Below, piece after piece: positions 13,146-22,148 of a DNA stretch of 24,685 nt (position 1 is its first letter; every line of letters starts with the position of its first letter). A program made the translations under genes and the position numbers. The notes below the pieces were generated by a model, which ran no database searches, was not told the origin of the DNA, and was given only the letters and a program-made list of their open reading frames with translations. The DNA is taken from the IMG/VR virus record IMGVR_UViG_3300017769_000119, positions 1 to 24,685 of that record; one strand, written 5' to 3'. The stretch is from a virus.

Positions 13146-13820
13146 ATGTTCAAACAGAAGATAGAAGTTCCAAATAAACTCTCAGAGATTACGCTGGGTC
13201 AATACCAAAAATTCAGCAAGATATTTACTGAGGACACAGATCAAGACTTTCTACAAAAAAAGATGGTTGAGATATTCTGCGGCATACCTATCGCAGAAGT
13301 AAACAAGATAAAATACAGCTCAGTTAAAAAGGTTGTGGAGGTGATCTCAAATATGTTTAACGAAAGACCCAAGCTTAAAAAAACATTTGAACTAGGCGGC
13401 AAAGAGTTTGGTTTCCATCCACAGCTTTCAGATATGAGCTTCGGAGAGTTTATCGATGCAGACACCTTTACAGGGGATTGGCAGACAATGGATAAAGCAA
13501 TGAGTGTTTTATACAGGCCAATCAAAGATAAATTCAACGATAGCTACCTGATTGAAGAGTACGATGGTAAAACAAAAGAGTATATGAAGCAGATGCCTTT
13601 GGATGTGGCATTCGGTGCGATTTTTTTTTTGTCGAATTTAAGAAACGAACTCATGAAACTTATCCTCAATTATTCAGCAAAAGAGATGAAAAAGATGACT
13701 ACTCATCAGCGTCAGCTTTTGGAGAAAAATGGGGATGGTATAGCTGCCTGTATAGCCTCAGTTCAGAGAGCATCACAAAACTTGACCAAGTTGAAAGACT
13801 CGGAGTTAATACCTGCCTGA
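13146..13820 (+). CDS. Tail assembly chaperone-like protein (zero frame)
   Basis: This 224-residue protein follows the late promoter candidate. It is mostly helical, with IEVPNKLSEITLGQYQKFSK at the start and a central FHPQLSDMSFGEFIDADTF then AMSVLYRPI (about 90-122). It resembles conserved flavobacterial phage proteins that I associate with tail assembly chaperones. Chaperones of this kind hold the tape measure before tail polymerisation and are often made in short and frameshifted long forms. A -1 frame open to 13891 supports that here (see separate entry). A ten-T run at 13621-13630 lies in the coding part. The usual place of a chaperone is upstream of the tape measure, as here. Confidence 0.6.
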   Translation: MFKQKIEVPNKLSEITLGQYQKFSKIFTEDTDQDFLQKKMVEIFCGIPIAEVNKIKYSSVKKVVEVISNMFNERPKLKKTFELGGKEFGFHPQLSDMSFGEFIDADTFTGDWQTMDKAMSVLYRPIKDKFNDSYLIEEYDGKTKEYMKQMPLDVAFGAIFFLSNLRNELMKLILNYSAKEMKKMTTHQRQLLEKNGDGIAACIASVQRASQNLTKLKDSELIPA

Positions 13821-13891
13821 CATGGCTAACATTTGTAAAAGAAAAAAATGAACTCGAAAGACAACAAATCAGAAATGCAAGAAAAAAGTAG
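13571..13891 (+). CDS. Probable -1 frameshift extension of the tail assembly chaperone
   Basis: The -1 frame is open from 13571 to TAG 13889-13891. Its distal part has protein-like sequence: FGEKWGWYSLSSESITKLDQ then VERLGVNTCLTWLTFVKEKN, and a charged end. The KWGWY-x-n-D(E)xxxL pattern is one I know from the long forms of tail chaperones. It has no start codon of its own suited to this length. A single -1 slip anywhere in 13571-13820 gives a 248-residue fusion. Candidate slip sites are T-TTT-TTT (13622-13628, in the ten-T run), G-AAA-AAG (13688-13694) and G-AAA-AAT (13724-13730). This mirrors lambda gpG/gpGT. The exact slip site is not determined. Confidence 0.6.
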   Translation, partial: NKRVYEADAFGCGIRCDFFFVEFKKRTHETYPQLFSKRDEKDDYSSASAFGEKWGWYSCLYSLSSESITKLDQVERLGVNTCLTWLTFVKEKNELERQQIRNARKK

Positions 13892-14156
13892 TCTAGTAGA
13901 TGCACTCTACGAAAGAAGGCTTTTAAATGACGATGAAGAGATAGTTCTCTCTGATGGTTTTGATGCTGCCCTGATGGGCATCAGTAGTTGTGAGCCAAAG
14001 ATTGCAATCTATGACTTTTGGAAAGCACTAGACTGCATAATCAAGAAGAACCCCGACCTAGAGTTTAATCAAGCTTTAGAATGGCTTGAGGATTTTAGTC
14101 AACTAAAGATTGAAGGCTCTGAGGACTTAACCCCAATTTTTGTCAAAACACTATGA
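13848..14156 (+). CDS. Conserved hypothetical phage protein, 102 residues
   Basis: The protein has the pattern VLSDGFDAALMGISSCEPKI then AIYDFWKALDCIIKKNPDLE, and ends with GSEDLTPIFVKTL. The DGFDxAxxGI ... YDxxKxLxxL ... TPxFV order is a widespread unnamed phage family, often annotated only as hypothetical. The first residues overlap the end of the frameshifted chaperone frame; a second Met at 13875 is an alternative start. It overlaps the next gene by ATGA. Among tail genes it may be a regulator or an assembly helper. Its function is unknown. Confidence 0.65.
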   Translation: MNSKDNKSEMQEKSSLVDALYERRLLNDDEEIVLSDGFDAALMGISSCEPKIAIYDFWKALDCIIKKNPDLEFNQALEWLEDFSQLKIEGSEDLTPIFVKTL

Positions 14157-14608
14157 ACACCTATTTTAAAGTAATTCAAGATATTAAAACAGCACTTAGT
14201 GCCGAGCCTTTTATAAATAAAGTCAGTCAGGGGGACATCTATGAAGTCGATTTAAGCAAGAAAACCCTGTTCCCCTTGGCTCACTTAATCATTGATAAAA
14301 TAGACATACAAACCAACAGAATCCAGCTATCTCTTAGTCTGCTTCTAATGGATATTGTCGATCTGTCTAAAGAATCATCTTCTGATCTTATTAGGGGTAA
14401 CGATAACGAACTGGATGCCATTAACAACATGGTAAACGTAGCCGCTAGACTTCAGGCGGTATTAGCCAAGACAGACACCTACAACGCAAACTACGAACTA
14501 GAGGGGTTATTCAGTTGCACACCCTTTAAGGAAAGGTTTGAAAACAACCTCGCTGGTGTTAGTGCAGACTTTACTATCAACCTTTCTAACGATATGACTA
14601 AGTGCTAA
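14153..14608 (+). CDS. Tail completion/terminator-like protein
   Basis: This 151-residue protein has an N-terminal helix (YFKVIQDIKTALSAEPFINK) and alternating strands (LFPLAHLIIDKIDIQTNRIQ, LSLSLLLMDIVDLSKE). It then has a pattern NMVNVAARLQAVLAK and a C-terminal strand pair GVSADFTINLSNDM. The alpha-beta layout and position between the chaperone block and a gp10-like gene resemble phage tail terminator (gpU-like) proteins, which stop tail tube growth and join the head. Sequence identity with named families is not visible to me. It overlaps the next gene by TAATG. Confidence 0.5.
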   Translation: MNTYFKVIQDIKTALSAEPFINKVSQGDIYEVDLSKKTLFPLAHLIIDKIDIQTNRIQLSLSLLLMDIVDLSKESSSDLIRGNDNELDAINNMVNVAARLQAVLAKTDTYNANYELEGLFSCTPFKERFENNLAGVSADFTINLSNDMTKC

Positions 14609-15174
14609 TGGCAACCCTAAACGATTTTATGAAATTTACTAAGGAGGCACTTGATGACTTTGCAAACTATGTAGAGGACAACTCTAGAAAAAGGCTTATT
14701 AGAAAATATAAGTTTCAAAAAAAAGCATCTGAAAAAGGGAATCTCTACAATTCCATTGGCTCAAAGGTTGAAGTTTTTGAAAACAGCATTTTAGTACGCT
14801 TTCCATTTATGAAAGATGTTGACTATGCCAAATTTGTAGATCAGGGTGTAAAAGGCAAGACATCAACCTACAGCCCTTCCCGATCATCACCTTTTAGGTT
14901 TGGCTCAGGAACAGGTAAAAAGGGCGGCTTAACAAATGGTATCAATAGATGGGTTAAAGCAAAGAGGTTTCAGTTTAGAACAGAGGATGGGAAGTTTATG
15001 AGTTATCAATCTATGACCTATTTAATCTCTAGAAAAATCTACAACAAAGGCATCCCTGCTAAAAAGTTTTTTACTAGATCATTCAATGAGGCTTATAAAA
15101 ATTTACCTGAAGAAATTGTTGAGGCATTTGCCCTAGATGTAAAAGAACGATTTAAAGAATTTACAAAGAAATGA
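14608..15174 (+). CDS. HK97 gp10-like neck/tail completion protein
   Basis: This 188-residue protein starts at ATG 14608, preferred over GTG 14602 because of the TAATG overlap. It shows DFANYVEDNSRKRLIRKYKF, a central ASEKGNLYNSIGSKVEVFEN, then MKDVDYAKFVDQGVKGK. The GxLxxSI... (V/D)YAxxVxxG pattern is that of HK97 gp10-like tail completion proteins that sit at the head-tail interface. The loop YSPSRSSPFRFGSGTGKKGG is enlarged compared with short family members. It overlaps the next gene by ATGA. Confidence 0.65.
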   Translation: MATLNDFMKFTKEALDDFANYVEDNSRKRLIRKYKFQKKASEKGNLYNSIGSKVEVFENSILVRFPFMKDVDYAKFVDQGVKGKTSTYSPSRSSPFRFGSGTGKKGGLTNGINRWVKAKRFQFRTEDGKFMSYQSMTYLISRKIYNKGIPAKKFFTRSFNEAYKNLPEEIVEAFALDVKERFKEFTKK

Positions 15175-16784
15175 GTACAAAAATAAACGTAAGAAGCCCA
15201 TACTATTTAAACTTTACAGAGCCAGCTCTACCAAGCGTTGCTTTTGATTGTACAATAGCCAACGGAACTGACTTAGAAGTTGATCAGTTCGGAAACGTTA
15301 CAATGCCTAATTTTAGTTATGGAGACATCATAAGCTACACCTGCTCCGACTCCGATTTTGCAAATGGCAAATTCAGCACAGTAAGCGTATCGACATCAAG
15401 AAGTATTGTTTTTACTTTAGCTATCCCTCAAAACTTTAGCAATTCAAGTCTTAACACATTTGACTGTACGCTTCAAGTCAATCAGCCTGCCTTTACTTGT
15501 ACAGGCGGAGTAACTACAAACGGAAGCATCCCTGCGCAAGCGCTCGATAGCGGTGGCAACTCTGTAACATTAGACCTTTTGAGTTATTTTACAGCAGGCA
15601 CAGACCCAATTTCTAGGTATAAAATAACTAACACTAATACCAGTAATGTGTCTCACAGCCTTGATGGTTCAAACCTTACTTTGCACTCTTTAAACAGAAC
15701 AGGAACTGTAACAATCTTTGTTGAGGCTAGTGATGAAAACCCTTTGACTTGTAATGCCACACAGTCCATTAGTGTTACAATCTCATCTGCCATCACTTAC
15801 AGTTGCGATGATTCTAGGTTTGTTGGCGGTAGTATTGCAAATGATGGTACTATCGTCAAGCCTACAGCCAACGGAACTGTCGGAGATATAAAATTATCTG
15901 CTGGGGGTTCAACTATTACAAGCCATTCTGCAAACAGCACAGGAAGCTCTAGAGAGGTAACCTTATTTTTTGAGATTACAATTCCAACTGGAGTCGGATA
16001 TACAAACGGAGGCAGTACTATTGACTGCTCAAAAACATTTACACAGCCATCCTCCTCCCTGCCTGAGTTTAAATGTAAAAATGCTGGTTTAACAGGCCAA
16101 GCGGTTTATAAAAACGGAACTATAGTTAAAGGCACATCAAAGGAAGGAACTATCACAGGCTTTAGTCCTTTAAATTTTACAGGCGATATAACAACAGACA
16201 CCCTAAGAAATGTTAATTATAGCATAACCCCACCCTCTAGCGGTTACACAAATAGTGGAGGCAGCGATATTATTTGCCCATTGCCACTAACTCAGCCAGC
16301 TCCAAATCCGCAAACAGGAAATGTCAGGTGGACTACTACGCTTTTTCAAAATTTGCAAGGGCAAAGGTTTTCGTTTTTAAGAACTGCCGACTATAATGCA
16401 GCAGGTTACTCTGGTTCAGGCCTAAGTGGTTATCATAATCTAGAGGCTAGATTAGACAGCCCTAACAGACATCTGCCTAACACAAATGCAGTTATTTATT
16501 TAGTTTCCTCAGTTCCGCCTAGTCTTATAGGAACGTTTATTTCAGAGACACCAAACGGCAGTCCTGCTGTATTTAATTCAAGATTTTATTCCAGCCGCAA
16601 CCCAAGCGGAGGATTTTATGCTAGAATAGCACAAACACAGATGCCTGCAACAACAAGTAGCATCAGAACTATAAACGATGCTCAAGGTGGGACAGACTTT
16701 TGGATCAAGATAGAACTGTCAGGAGCAATCTCAGAAATATGGTACGTCCATTTAATTAATAAAACTTTTACAAGAATAGCATAA
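15171..16784 (+). CDS. Repeat-rich Ig-like tail protein
   Basis: This 537-residue beta-rich protein is built of related modules. Units at about 25-107, 210-295 and 300-377 each have an N-terminal Cys (for example YSCDDSRFVGGSIANDGTIV), a GTI turn, a GYTNxGxxI motif and a closing Cys...TQP. One cadherin/Ig-like unit lies between (about 108-207). The C-terminal 150 residues (from about 383) are a separate domain, perhaps receptor binding. The same module occurs twice in the gene at 22726. Such modules form surface-exposed tail or fibre proteins. There is no signal peptide or metal-site signature. Cysteine pairs may be disulfides only outside the cell. Confidence 0.65.
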   Translation: MSTKINVRSPYYLNFTEPALPSVAFDCTIANGTDLEVDQFGNVTMPNFSYGDIISYTCSDSDFANGKFSTVSVSTSRSIVFTLAIPQNFSNSSLNTFDCTLQVNQPAFTCTGGVTTNGSIPAQALDSGGNSVTLDLLSYFTAGTDPISRYKITNTNTSNVSHSLDGSNLTLHSLNRTGTVTIFVEASDENPLTCNATQSISVTISSAITYSCDDSRFVGGSIANDGTIVKPTANGTVGDIKLSAGGSTITSHSANSTGSSREVTLFFEITIPTGVGYTNGGSTIDCSKTFTQPSSSLPEFKCKNAGLTGQAVYKNGTIVKGTSKEGTITGFSPLNFTGDITTDTLRNVNYSITPPSSGYTNSGGSDIICPLPLTQPAPNPQTGNVRWTTTLFQNLQGQRFSFLRTADYNAAGYSGSGLSGYHNLEARLDSPNRHLPNTNAVIYLVSSVPPSLIGTFISETPNGSPAVFNSRFYSSRNPSGGFYARIAQTQMPATTSSIRTINDAQGGTDFWIKIELSGAISEIWYVHLINKTFTRIA

Positions 16785-17770
16785 TGAGTTTAAAATCTAT
16801 TGATCTACAGATATACATCTATCAGGGCACTTCAGGCTCTTACACAAATGCGGACTTAAAATATACTATTCAAAAAGGGGTAGTTGGTAGCGACACCAAT
16901 GTCGTTTTTGAAATTGCTGAATTAGTTAGGGATTATATTACTTTAACTTTTAACAACGACTATCTTTCTCGGTGTGTTTGGGTTACTACAGTCGGCACAG
17001 CAATAGATGATAATGATGTTATATATACCTACGGAAGTCCTATCACAAATACCTATCTAGCACTTGATGGTTATGGTTTCTTTGAGGATGAAGTAAATCC
17101 TGCTTTGTCAAGTCATGCACTAATAACAGCAAACACAATCTATTTGCCTGAAAATGTCGCTGGTAAGATTCCAATTTTTGCTGAGGGAGTCGGTAAAGTT
17201 TCTATCGACAACGTTGATACTCAAATAACCGACAACGGAAACACGAATCAAAAAATCCAGTACATCACAATCCCAGCCAATAGCAGCACAATTCAGGTTT
17301 ATGGAACTGATGATGCTACCATTTTAAAAACAGTTACGGTGAACAGCGTTTGTGAGCCTAAGTTTAATCCATATAAAATCACTTTTGTCAATCGCATGGG
17401 TTGCTATCAGGATTTGTGGGCATTTAAAAAGTCAGTAGAGAAATTGTCCGTTACCGACAAAACTTTCAAGAAAAATATAATTTCATCAAGCTCAGCGTCT
17501 TATCCAGTTTACGAAGGGCAAAAGGAAAGGTATGGCACAAATGCACAAAAGTCTATCACACTAAACACGGGATTTATAAACGAGGATAGCAATGCTACTA
17601 TAGAGGAGTTATTTTTAGCCGAGCAGGCTTGGATTAGGTACGGATCACAGACATTGCCAGTCATCCCTAAAACAAAGTCTTTGACTTATAAAACAAGCGT
17701 TAATGATAGGCTTGCGAATTATAAAATAGATTTTGATTTTGCCTTTAATGCTATAAATAATGTGAGATAA
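16784..17770 (+). CDS. Conserved flavobacterial phage tail protein, 328 residues
   Basis: This beta-rich protein starts LKSIDLQIYIYQGTSGSYTN, with EIAELVRDYITLTFNNDYLS (about 43-62) and a conserved-looking segment CEPKFNPYKITFVNRMGCYQ then DLWAFKKSV (about 191-219). I recall this last block from unnamed tail proteins in Bacteroidota phages. It lies between a module-repeat protein and an 885-residue baseplate-like protein, both joined by TAATG or adjacent starts. It is probably a distal-tail or adhesin-carrier component. No enzymatic motif is seen. Confidence 0.6.
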   Translation: MSLKSIDLQIYIYQGTSGSYTNADLKYTIQKGVVGSDTNVVFEIAELVRDYITLTFNNDYLSRCVWVTTVGTAIDDNDVIYTYGSPITNTYLALDGYGFFEDEVNPALSSHALITANTIYLPENVAGKIPIFAEGVGKVSIDNVDTQITDNGNTNQKIQYITIPANSSTIQVYGTDDATILKTVTVNSVCEPKFNPYKITFVNRMGCYQDLWAFKKSVEKLSVTDKTFKKNIISSSSASYPVYEGQKERYGTNAQKSITLNTGFINEDSNATIEELFLAEQAWIRYGSQTLPVIPKTKSLTYKTSVNDRLANYKIDFDFAFNAINNVR

Positions 17771-20427
17771 TGCTAAACCTACAGCTTTACATTGAAGGTC
17801 AGCAAGTAGATTTATTTGATGATGAGTCCGTTACGCTGACCCAGACTATCCAAAATGTAATGGACATTGATAAAGTTTTTACTGACTTTTCCAAAACCTT
17901 TAGCGTTCCAGCATCAAAAATAAACAACAAAATATTTAAGCACTTCCACAATCCTTTTATTGTTGGCTTCGATGCTAGATTTAAAAAAGAAGCAGAGCTT
18001 CACCTAAACTACAAGCTTTTTAAAAAGGGTAAAATAAAACTTGAGGGATCAACCAAAAAAGACAATAAGGCTGACACATACAAACTCACATTTTTTGGAA
18101 ACACAATTGCATTAAAAGACCTTATCGGAGAAGATAAACTAGATGCTCTAAGTTTTATAAACAGGTATTTTTCTTTTCAATACACAAACAGTAACATTAA
18201 ATTATATATGGAGAACGGGTTAGACGTTCTCGCAGAAGATGAACTGATCGAAGATGCAATAATATTCCCTTTAATCACTCACACAAAGAGGCTGATCTAT
18301 GACTCAGGTCATGACTCCACTAACATAAATACTGAGACAACTAACAACATCGCCTATATTAATGACTCAAATTATGGCCTAGAAATAGCACAATTAAAAC
18401 CAGCAATAAAAGTACACGCCATAATTAAGGCAATAGAGAGTCAATACAACTTAGAGTTTAGCAAAGACTTCTTTTCAACTACAAATGATGTTTATTCAAA
18501 ATTGTATCTGTGGCTGCATAATAAAACTGGAGGATTAAGTACAGGTGAAATAAACCAATCGTTTGCTGAAAACTTCGCCATGGAAGAAAACGATGGAGGT
18601 GTTACTCTTAAGCCAAATGGATTTAAATTAACAAGGGATAACTCTAAGGGTTTAAACATATTAGTCAGGCCTACTTCAAACAATCCATTTAATGTTGTTG
18701 TTTATAGGGATGGAGAGGAATTAGCAAGATATGATCAGGTAAGTTTAAATTACAATGACAATACAGAATGGGATTTATTCCACCAAATTAACGGACACAT
18801 AGACGGTTTAGTAAACGGTGATTTTCAGATTGCTATTGAAAGCGAAACATCAAACACATTTTTCTTAAGGTTTCATGTAAATTTTGTAAGCGGAACTTTT
18901 AAAAGGTCTAGAGATACCTACTTTAATGCAGAGGCTACAGTTGGTGTAAACATGAAAATCAAAGCAGCGAGGCAGATGCCTGACATGAAAGTAATGGACT
19001 TTCTTACAGGGTTATTTAAAATGTTTAATCTGACTTCATTCAGAAGAGATGATGGCGTAGTTGAGGTAAAAACTTTAAATGATTTTTATAAAGATTCTAC
19101 TAAAACTTGGGATGTTACTAAGGACATTGACAAAACATCGCAAGAGGTTAATACAGTTTTGCCATATAAGCAAATCGATTTTTCCTACAAAGGCAACGAT
19201 TCTTTTTTAGCTGCATCTTTTGAAGAGATTAACAAAAAAAAATGGGGGTCTTTAAGCCACAATGTAGAGAGAAAATTTGATGGTAAAATTTATAAGGTTG
19301 AGCTACCTTTTGAGCATTTTCAGTTTGAACGTTTAAACAACATTAATAACGGTAATAACACTACAATTCAATGGGGATGGAGTGCTGATATAAAGCAAGA
19401 GGCCTATGTAGGAGAACCGTTGCTCTTTTACCCCATATTAAATACAGGTGCTTTTGGCATAGTAGATATTGATGGGGTAGTATCACAAAAAACGCAATAT
19501 TATCAACCGTCAAACTCATTAGCTCTAGAGGATTCCTTTAATATTAACTTTAAAGCGGAATACAACGAATATTCAAGGCCATCAATACCCTATCAAAATA
19601 CATTATTTAAAACGTTTTATGAAAACTATATAAGCGAGGTATTTGATCCACAAAAAAGATTGACAAAAACTAAGGCCTATCTGCCGATGTCTATGTTAAT
19701 GGAGTTTTCCTTAGCAGATAAAATTAGAATTTTTGATGTTCTGTACAGAATAAATAAAATTACTACCAACTTCGAGACAATGCAGTCTAGTCTTGAGCTA
19801 ATTAATACCAAAGAAAACTTCGGTGAAAAGATTAGTGTTGATCCAGTAGTTCCTGACAGATTTAAGCCTGTAGATTTATGTGTTACTATTGATGACACTA
19901 CAAGCTTATTTACATACTCAAACAAAACGATTGACATTAGTTGCGACACAGACGGTCTAGAATTTATTTCTACAAGAGAGCTAATCCCTGATGACATTAG
20001 TACTGGAAATAAACCCAAGCAAAACAACGTTTCTGTTCCTGTAGAAGTTACATCAGCGACAGTTGATTCAATAACTACAGGAGTAAGCGCAACAGAAATT
20101 CTTACTTCCTACTTTATTACTAAGCTTGGTAAGGTGGGACAGGTTGCACAATTAGATGAATACGGTATTTTCCATTCTACTACAGTCTCTGATTTGTTGG
20201 GCACTACATACGATGCTTTAGTAGCTGGAAGTGCAACTCAGGTTAAGTTTGAAACTACAGAGCTTGACAAAAGACCTGAATTGCCAAAACAGGTATTGGT
20301 AAAAGTATCAGGACTAACAAGCGGGACTACTGTTTACTGGAAAGGATATGTTAGAACTAACACCGATTCTCAATATAAAACATCTGACACAATAGGCCCA
20401 CTAAAAAGCGGAACAACTCATGCTTAG
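17770..20427 (+). CDS. Large baseplate/distal tail-like protein, 885 residues
   Basis: The N-terminal 120 residues carry QQVDLFDDESVTLTQTIQNV, DKVFTDFSKTFSVPASKINN and a KLTFFGNTIALKDLIGEDKL block. I recognise these as the conserved start of large structural proteins of Bacteroidota siphophages. The middle (about 130-640) is beta-rich with FKRSRDTYFNAEATVGVNMK and a helical MKVMDFLTGLFKMFNLTSFR. The end (about 770-880) is fibronectin III-like, with LPKQVLVKVSGLTSGTTVYW. It probably forms the tail tip together with the neighbouring proteins. Its last 8 bases overlap a small open frame at 20420. Confidence 0.65.
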   Translation: MLNLQLYIEGQQVDLFDDESVTLTQTIQNVMDIDKVFTDFSKTFSVPASKINNKIFKHFHNPFIVGFDARFKKEAELHLNYKLFKKGKIKLEGSTKKDNKADTYKLTFFGNTIALKDLIGEDKLDALSFINRYFSFQYTNSNIKLYMENGLDVLAEDELIEDAIIFPLITHTKRLIYDSGHDSTNINTETTNNIAYINDSNYGLEIAQLKPAIKVHAIIKAIESQYNLEFSKDFFSTTNDVYSKLYLWLHNKTGGLSTGEINQSFAENFAMEENDGGVTLKPNGFKLTRDNSKGLNILVRPTSNNPFNVVVYRDGEELARYDQVSLNYNDNTEWDLFHQINGHIDGLVNGDFQIAIESETSNTFFLRFHVNFVSGTFKRSRDTYFNAEATVGVNMKIKAARQMPDMKVMDFLTGLFKMFNLTSFRRDDGVVEVKTLNDFYKDSTKTWDVTKDIDKTSQEVNTVLPYKQIDFSYKGNDSFLAASFEEINKKKWGSLSHNVERKFDGKIYKVELPFEHFQFERLNNINNGNNTTIQWGWSADIKQEAYVGEPLLFYPILNTGAFGIVDIDGVVSQKTQYYQPSNSLALEDSFNINFKAEYNEYSRPSIPYQNTLFKTFYENYISEVFDPQKRLTKTKAYLPMSMLMEFSLADKIRIFDVLYRINKITTNFETMQSSLELINTKENFGEKISVDPVVPDRFKPVDLCVTIDDTTSLFTYSNKTIDISCDTDGLEFISTRELIPDDISTGNKPKQNNVSVPVEVTSATVDSITTGVSATEILTSYFITKLGKVGQVAQLDEYGIFHSTTVSDLLGTTYDALVAGSATQVKFETTELDKRPELPKQVLVKVSGLTSGTTVYWKGYVRTNTDSQYKTSDTIGPLKSGTTHA

Positions 20428-20572
20428 AAATGTGATAGAAATGCTTGAGATAGCAAAAGAAAATAATTTAAAAGGAGACCTGACAAATTTTGCTTTAGGT
20501 AAAAATAAAATTCCAGAAAACTTCAGCGAGGTTTTCAAATTAACACTACTTAAAAAATGGCGGAAAAAATAA
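20420..20572 (+). CDS. Small hypothetical protein between baseplate and tape measure genes, 50 residues
   Basis: ATG 20420 lies inside the last codons of the 885-residue gene, and TAA 20570-20572 lies inside the first codons of the tape-measure gene. It therefore fills the 129-base gap exactly. The protein reads MLRNVIEMLEIAKENNLKGD, then LTNFALGKNKIPENFSEVFK, and ends KKWRKK. It is helical and basic at the end. The overlaps at both ends are the support for translation. Function unknown. Confidence 0.55.
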   Translation: MLRNVIEMLEIAKENNLKGDLTNFALGKNKIPENFSEVFKLTLLKKWRKK

Positions 20573-22146
20573 CATTAGAACTAGAAGCAAAACTAGGCGA
20601 TGCTGTCAAAAGACTTGATGGCATTGAAAAGCAGTTGGTTGATGTTGGCAAAGAATCTAAAAAGGCATCAAAAGGGATTGGAGGTATTAAAAAAGCACTT
20701 TCGGGAGTAGGTGCTGTCCTTACTGGTGGACTGTTTAAGGCAGGCTCTTTAATATTCGAGAAGCTCACAGAGCTGTTTATGTCAAATCAAACTGTAGTAG
20801 ATACTTTGAGTACTGCTATGAATAGCTTAAAAATTGTTTTTAACGACCTTGTATGGTTTATTTCTAATATGACACTTCCTACCTTTTCTGAGCTTTATAA
20901 TAGCATTAGAAATGGTTTTGTAAAAAGATTCTACGAGGCTATGGATGTAGTAGGTCTATTAGGTCAATCTCTTTTTAAATTAGTGCAAGGAGATTTTAAA
21001 GGTGCTTTTGAATCAATTAAGAAAGCAGGAAAGGAGACGATAGACGTTTTTACTGGAACAGATGAGTCGTTTGAAAAGGTTACAAATAGCGTCAAGAATT
21101 ATGCAAAGGAAACATTTAACGCTGCAAAAAGTCAGGTTGATTTAAACAAACAGGCACAACTTGCTGAGGCTATTAACGCAAAACTTCTTCAGCAGTACGA
21201 TAGAGACGCAGAACTACAAAGACAGATTAGAGATGATGTCTCTCTTACCATAGAGGAGAGGATTGCAGCCAACGTTAAACTTGGAGAAATTTTAGATGAG
21301 CAGCAAAAAGTCATGATGGACAATGCTCAACAGCAAGTTGATGCTGCCCAAGCCGCTCTTGATATTGACAAAGAAAACCTTGATCTACAGATTGCTCTTA
21401 TAAACGCACAGACAGAGCTTGTAGATGTTGAGGCTCATGTTACTGGACTCAGAGCAGAGCAGCTTACAAACACTAATTCACTACTGCAAGAGCAACTGGA
21501 TTTAGAAAATGAGGCTAAAGAAAAAAAGGTTGAAGAGCAAGAGGCTGATGATGCAAGAAAAGAAAAGGAGCTTGAAGATTTAGCTATAAAAGCAGAGCTT
21601 GAAGAAAAATTAAAAAATCAAAAAATTCAAGGTATTCATCAGGCACTAGATGCTGTGGCTATGGCGGCAGGTTCTGAAAGTAAAATTGCAAAAGCAATGT
21701 TTCTTGTAAAAACTGGAATGATACTTAAAGAACAAATTGCATCAGCAAAAGCAACTCTTGGTAAAATTACAGCCTCAGCAGCAGAATCAGGGGTTGATGG
21801 CGCAAAAGGATTAATGAAAGCAGCAGCAGCAGCTCCGCCTCCTGCGAACGTTCCTTTAATTGCAATTATGGCTGGTCAAGTTGCAGCAATTGCCATGAGC
21901 ATTGGAAGTGCTGTTAATGCAGCAAAAAGCTCAATCGGTAATGTAGGTGGCGGTGGTGGTGGCAGTAAGCCTCCTGCGCCTCCTGCACCTCCATCTTTTA
22001 ACATAGTAGGAGCAGCACCTGAAAATCAATTGGCAGTAGCCATGGGAGAAAATGAAAAAGAGCCAGTCAAGGCTTTTGTAGTAAGTTCTGATGTCAGTAG
22101 CGCACAGGCATTAGATAGAAATATTGTAGAATCAGCAACCATATAA
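20557..22146 (+). CDS. Tail tape measure protein
   Basis: This 529-residue, mostly helical protein has an N-terminal coiled coil (KITLELEAKLGDAVKRLDGI), hydrophobic segments at about 50-110, a long charged coiled coil (about 185-350) and an Ala-rich hydrophobic part (about 355-455). A GGGGGGSKPPAPPAPP linker follows. The end has SSDVSSAQALDRNIV, a motif I know from Bacteroidota tape measures. The tape measure sets tail length; at the usual 1.5 angstrom per residue a tail near 80 nm would be expected. No lysozyme or peptidase domain is seen. Confidence 0.82.
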   Translation: MAEKITLELEAKLGDAVKRLDGIEKQLVDVGKESKKASKGIGGIKKALSGVGAVLTGGLFKAGSLIFEKLTELFMSNQTVVDTLSTAMNSLKIVFNDLVWFISNMTLPTFSELYNSIRNGFVKRFYEAMDVVGLLGQSLFKLVQGDFKGAFESIKKAGKETIDVFTGTDESFEKVTNSVKNYAKETFNAAKSQVDLNKQAQLAEAINAKLLQQYDRDAELQRQIRDDVSLTIEERIAANVKLGEILDEQQKVMMDNAQQQVDAAQAALDIDKENLDLQIALINAQTELVDVEAHVTGLRAEQLTNTNSLLQEQLDLENEAKEKKVEEQEADDARKEKELEDLAIKAELEEKLKNQKIQGIHQALDAVAMAAGSESKIAKAMFLVKTGMILKEQIASAKATLGKITASAAESGVDGAKGLMKAAAAAPPPANVPLIAIMAGQVAAIAMSIGSAVNAAKSSIGNVGGGGGGSKPPAPPAPPSFNIVGAAPENQLAVAMGENEKEPVKAFVVSSDVSSAQALDRNIVESATI

Positions 22147-22148
22147 TC

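Noticed and set aside
19677-20027. Minus-strand open frame in the baseplate gene
   Set aside because: Shadow of the 885-residue gene with no start context or family match.
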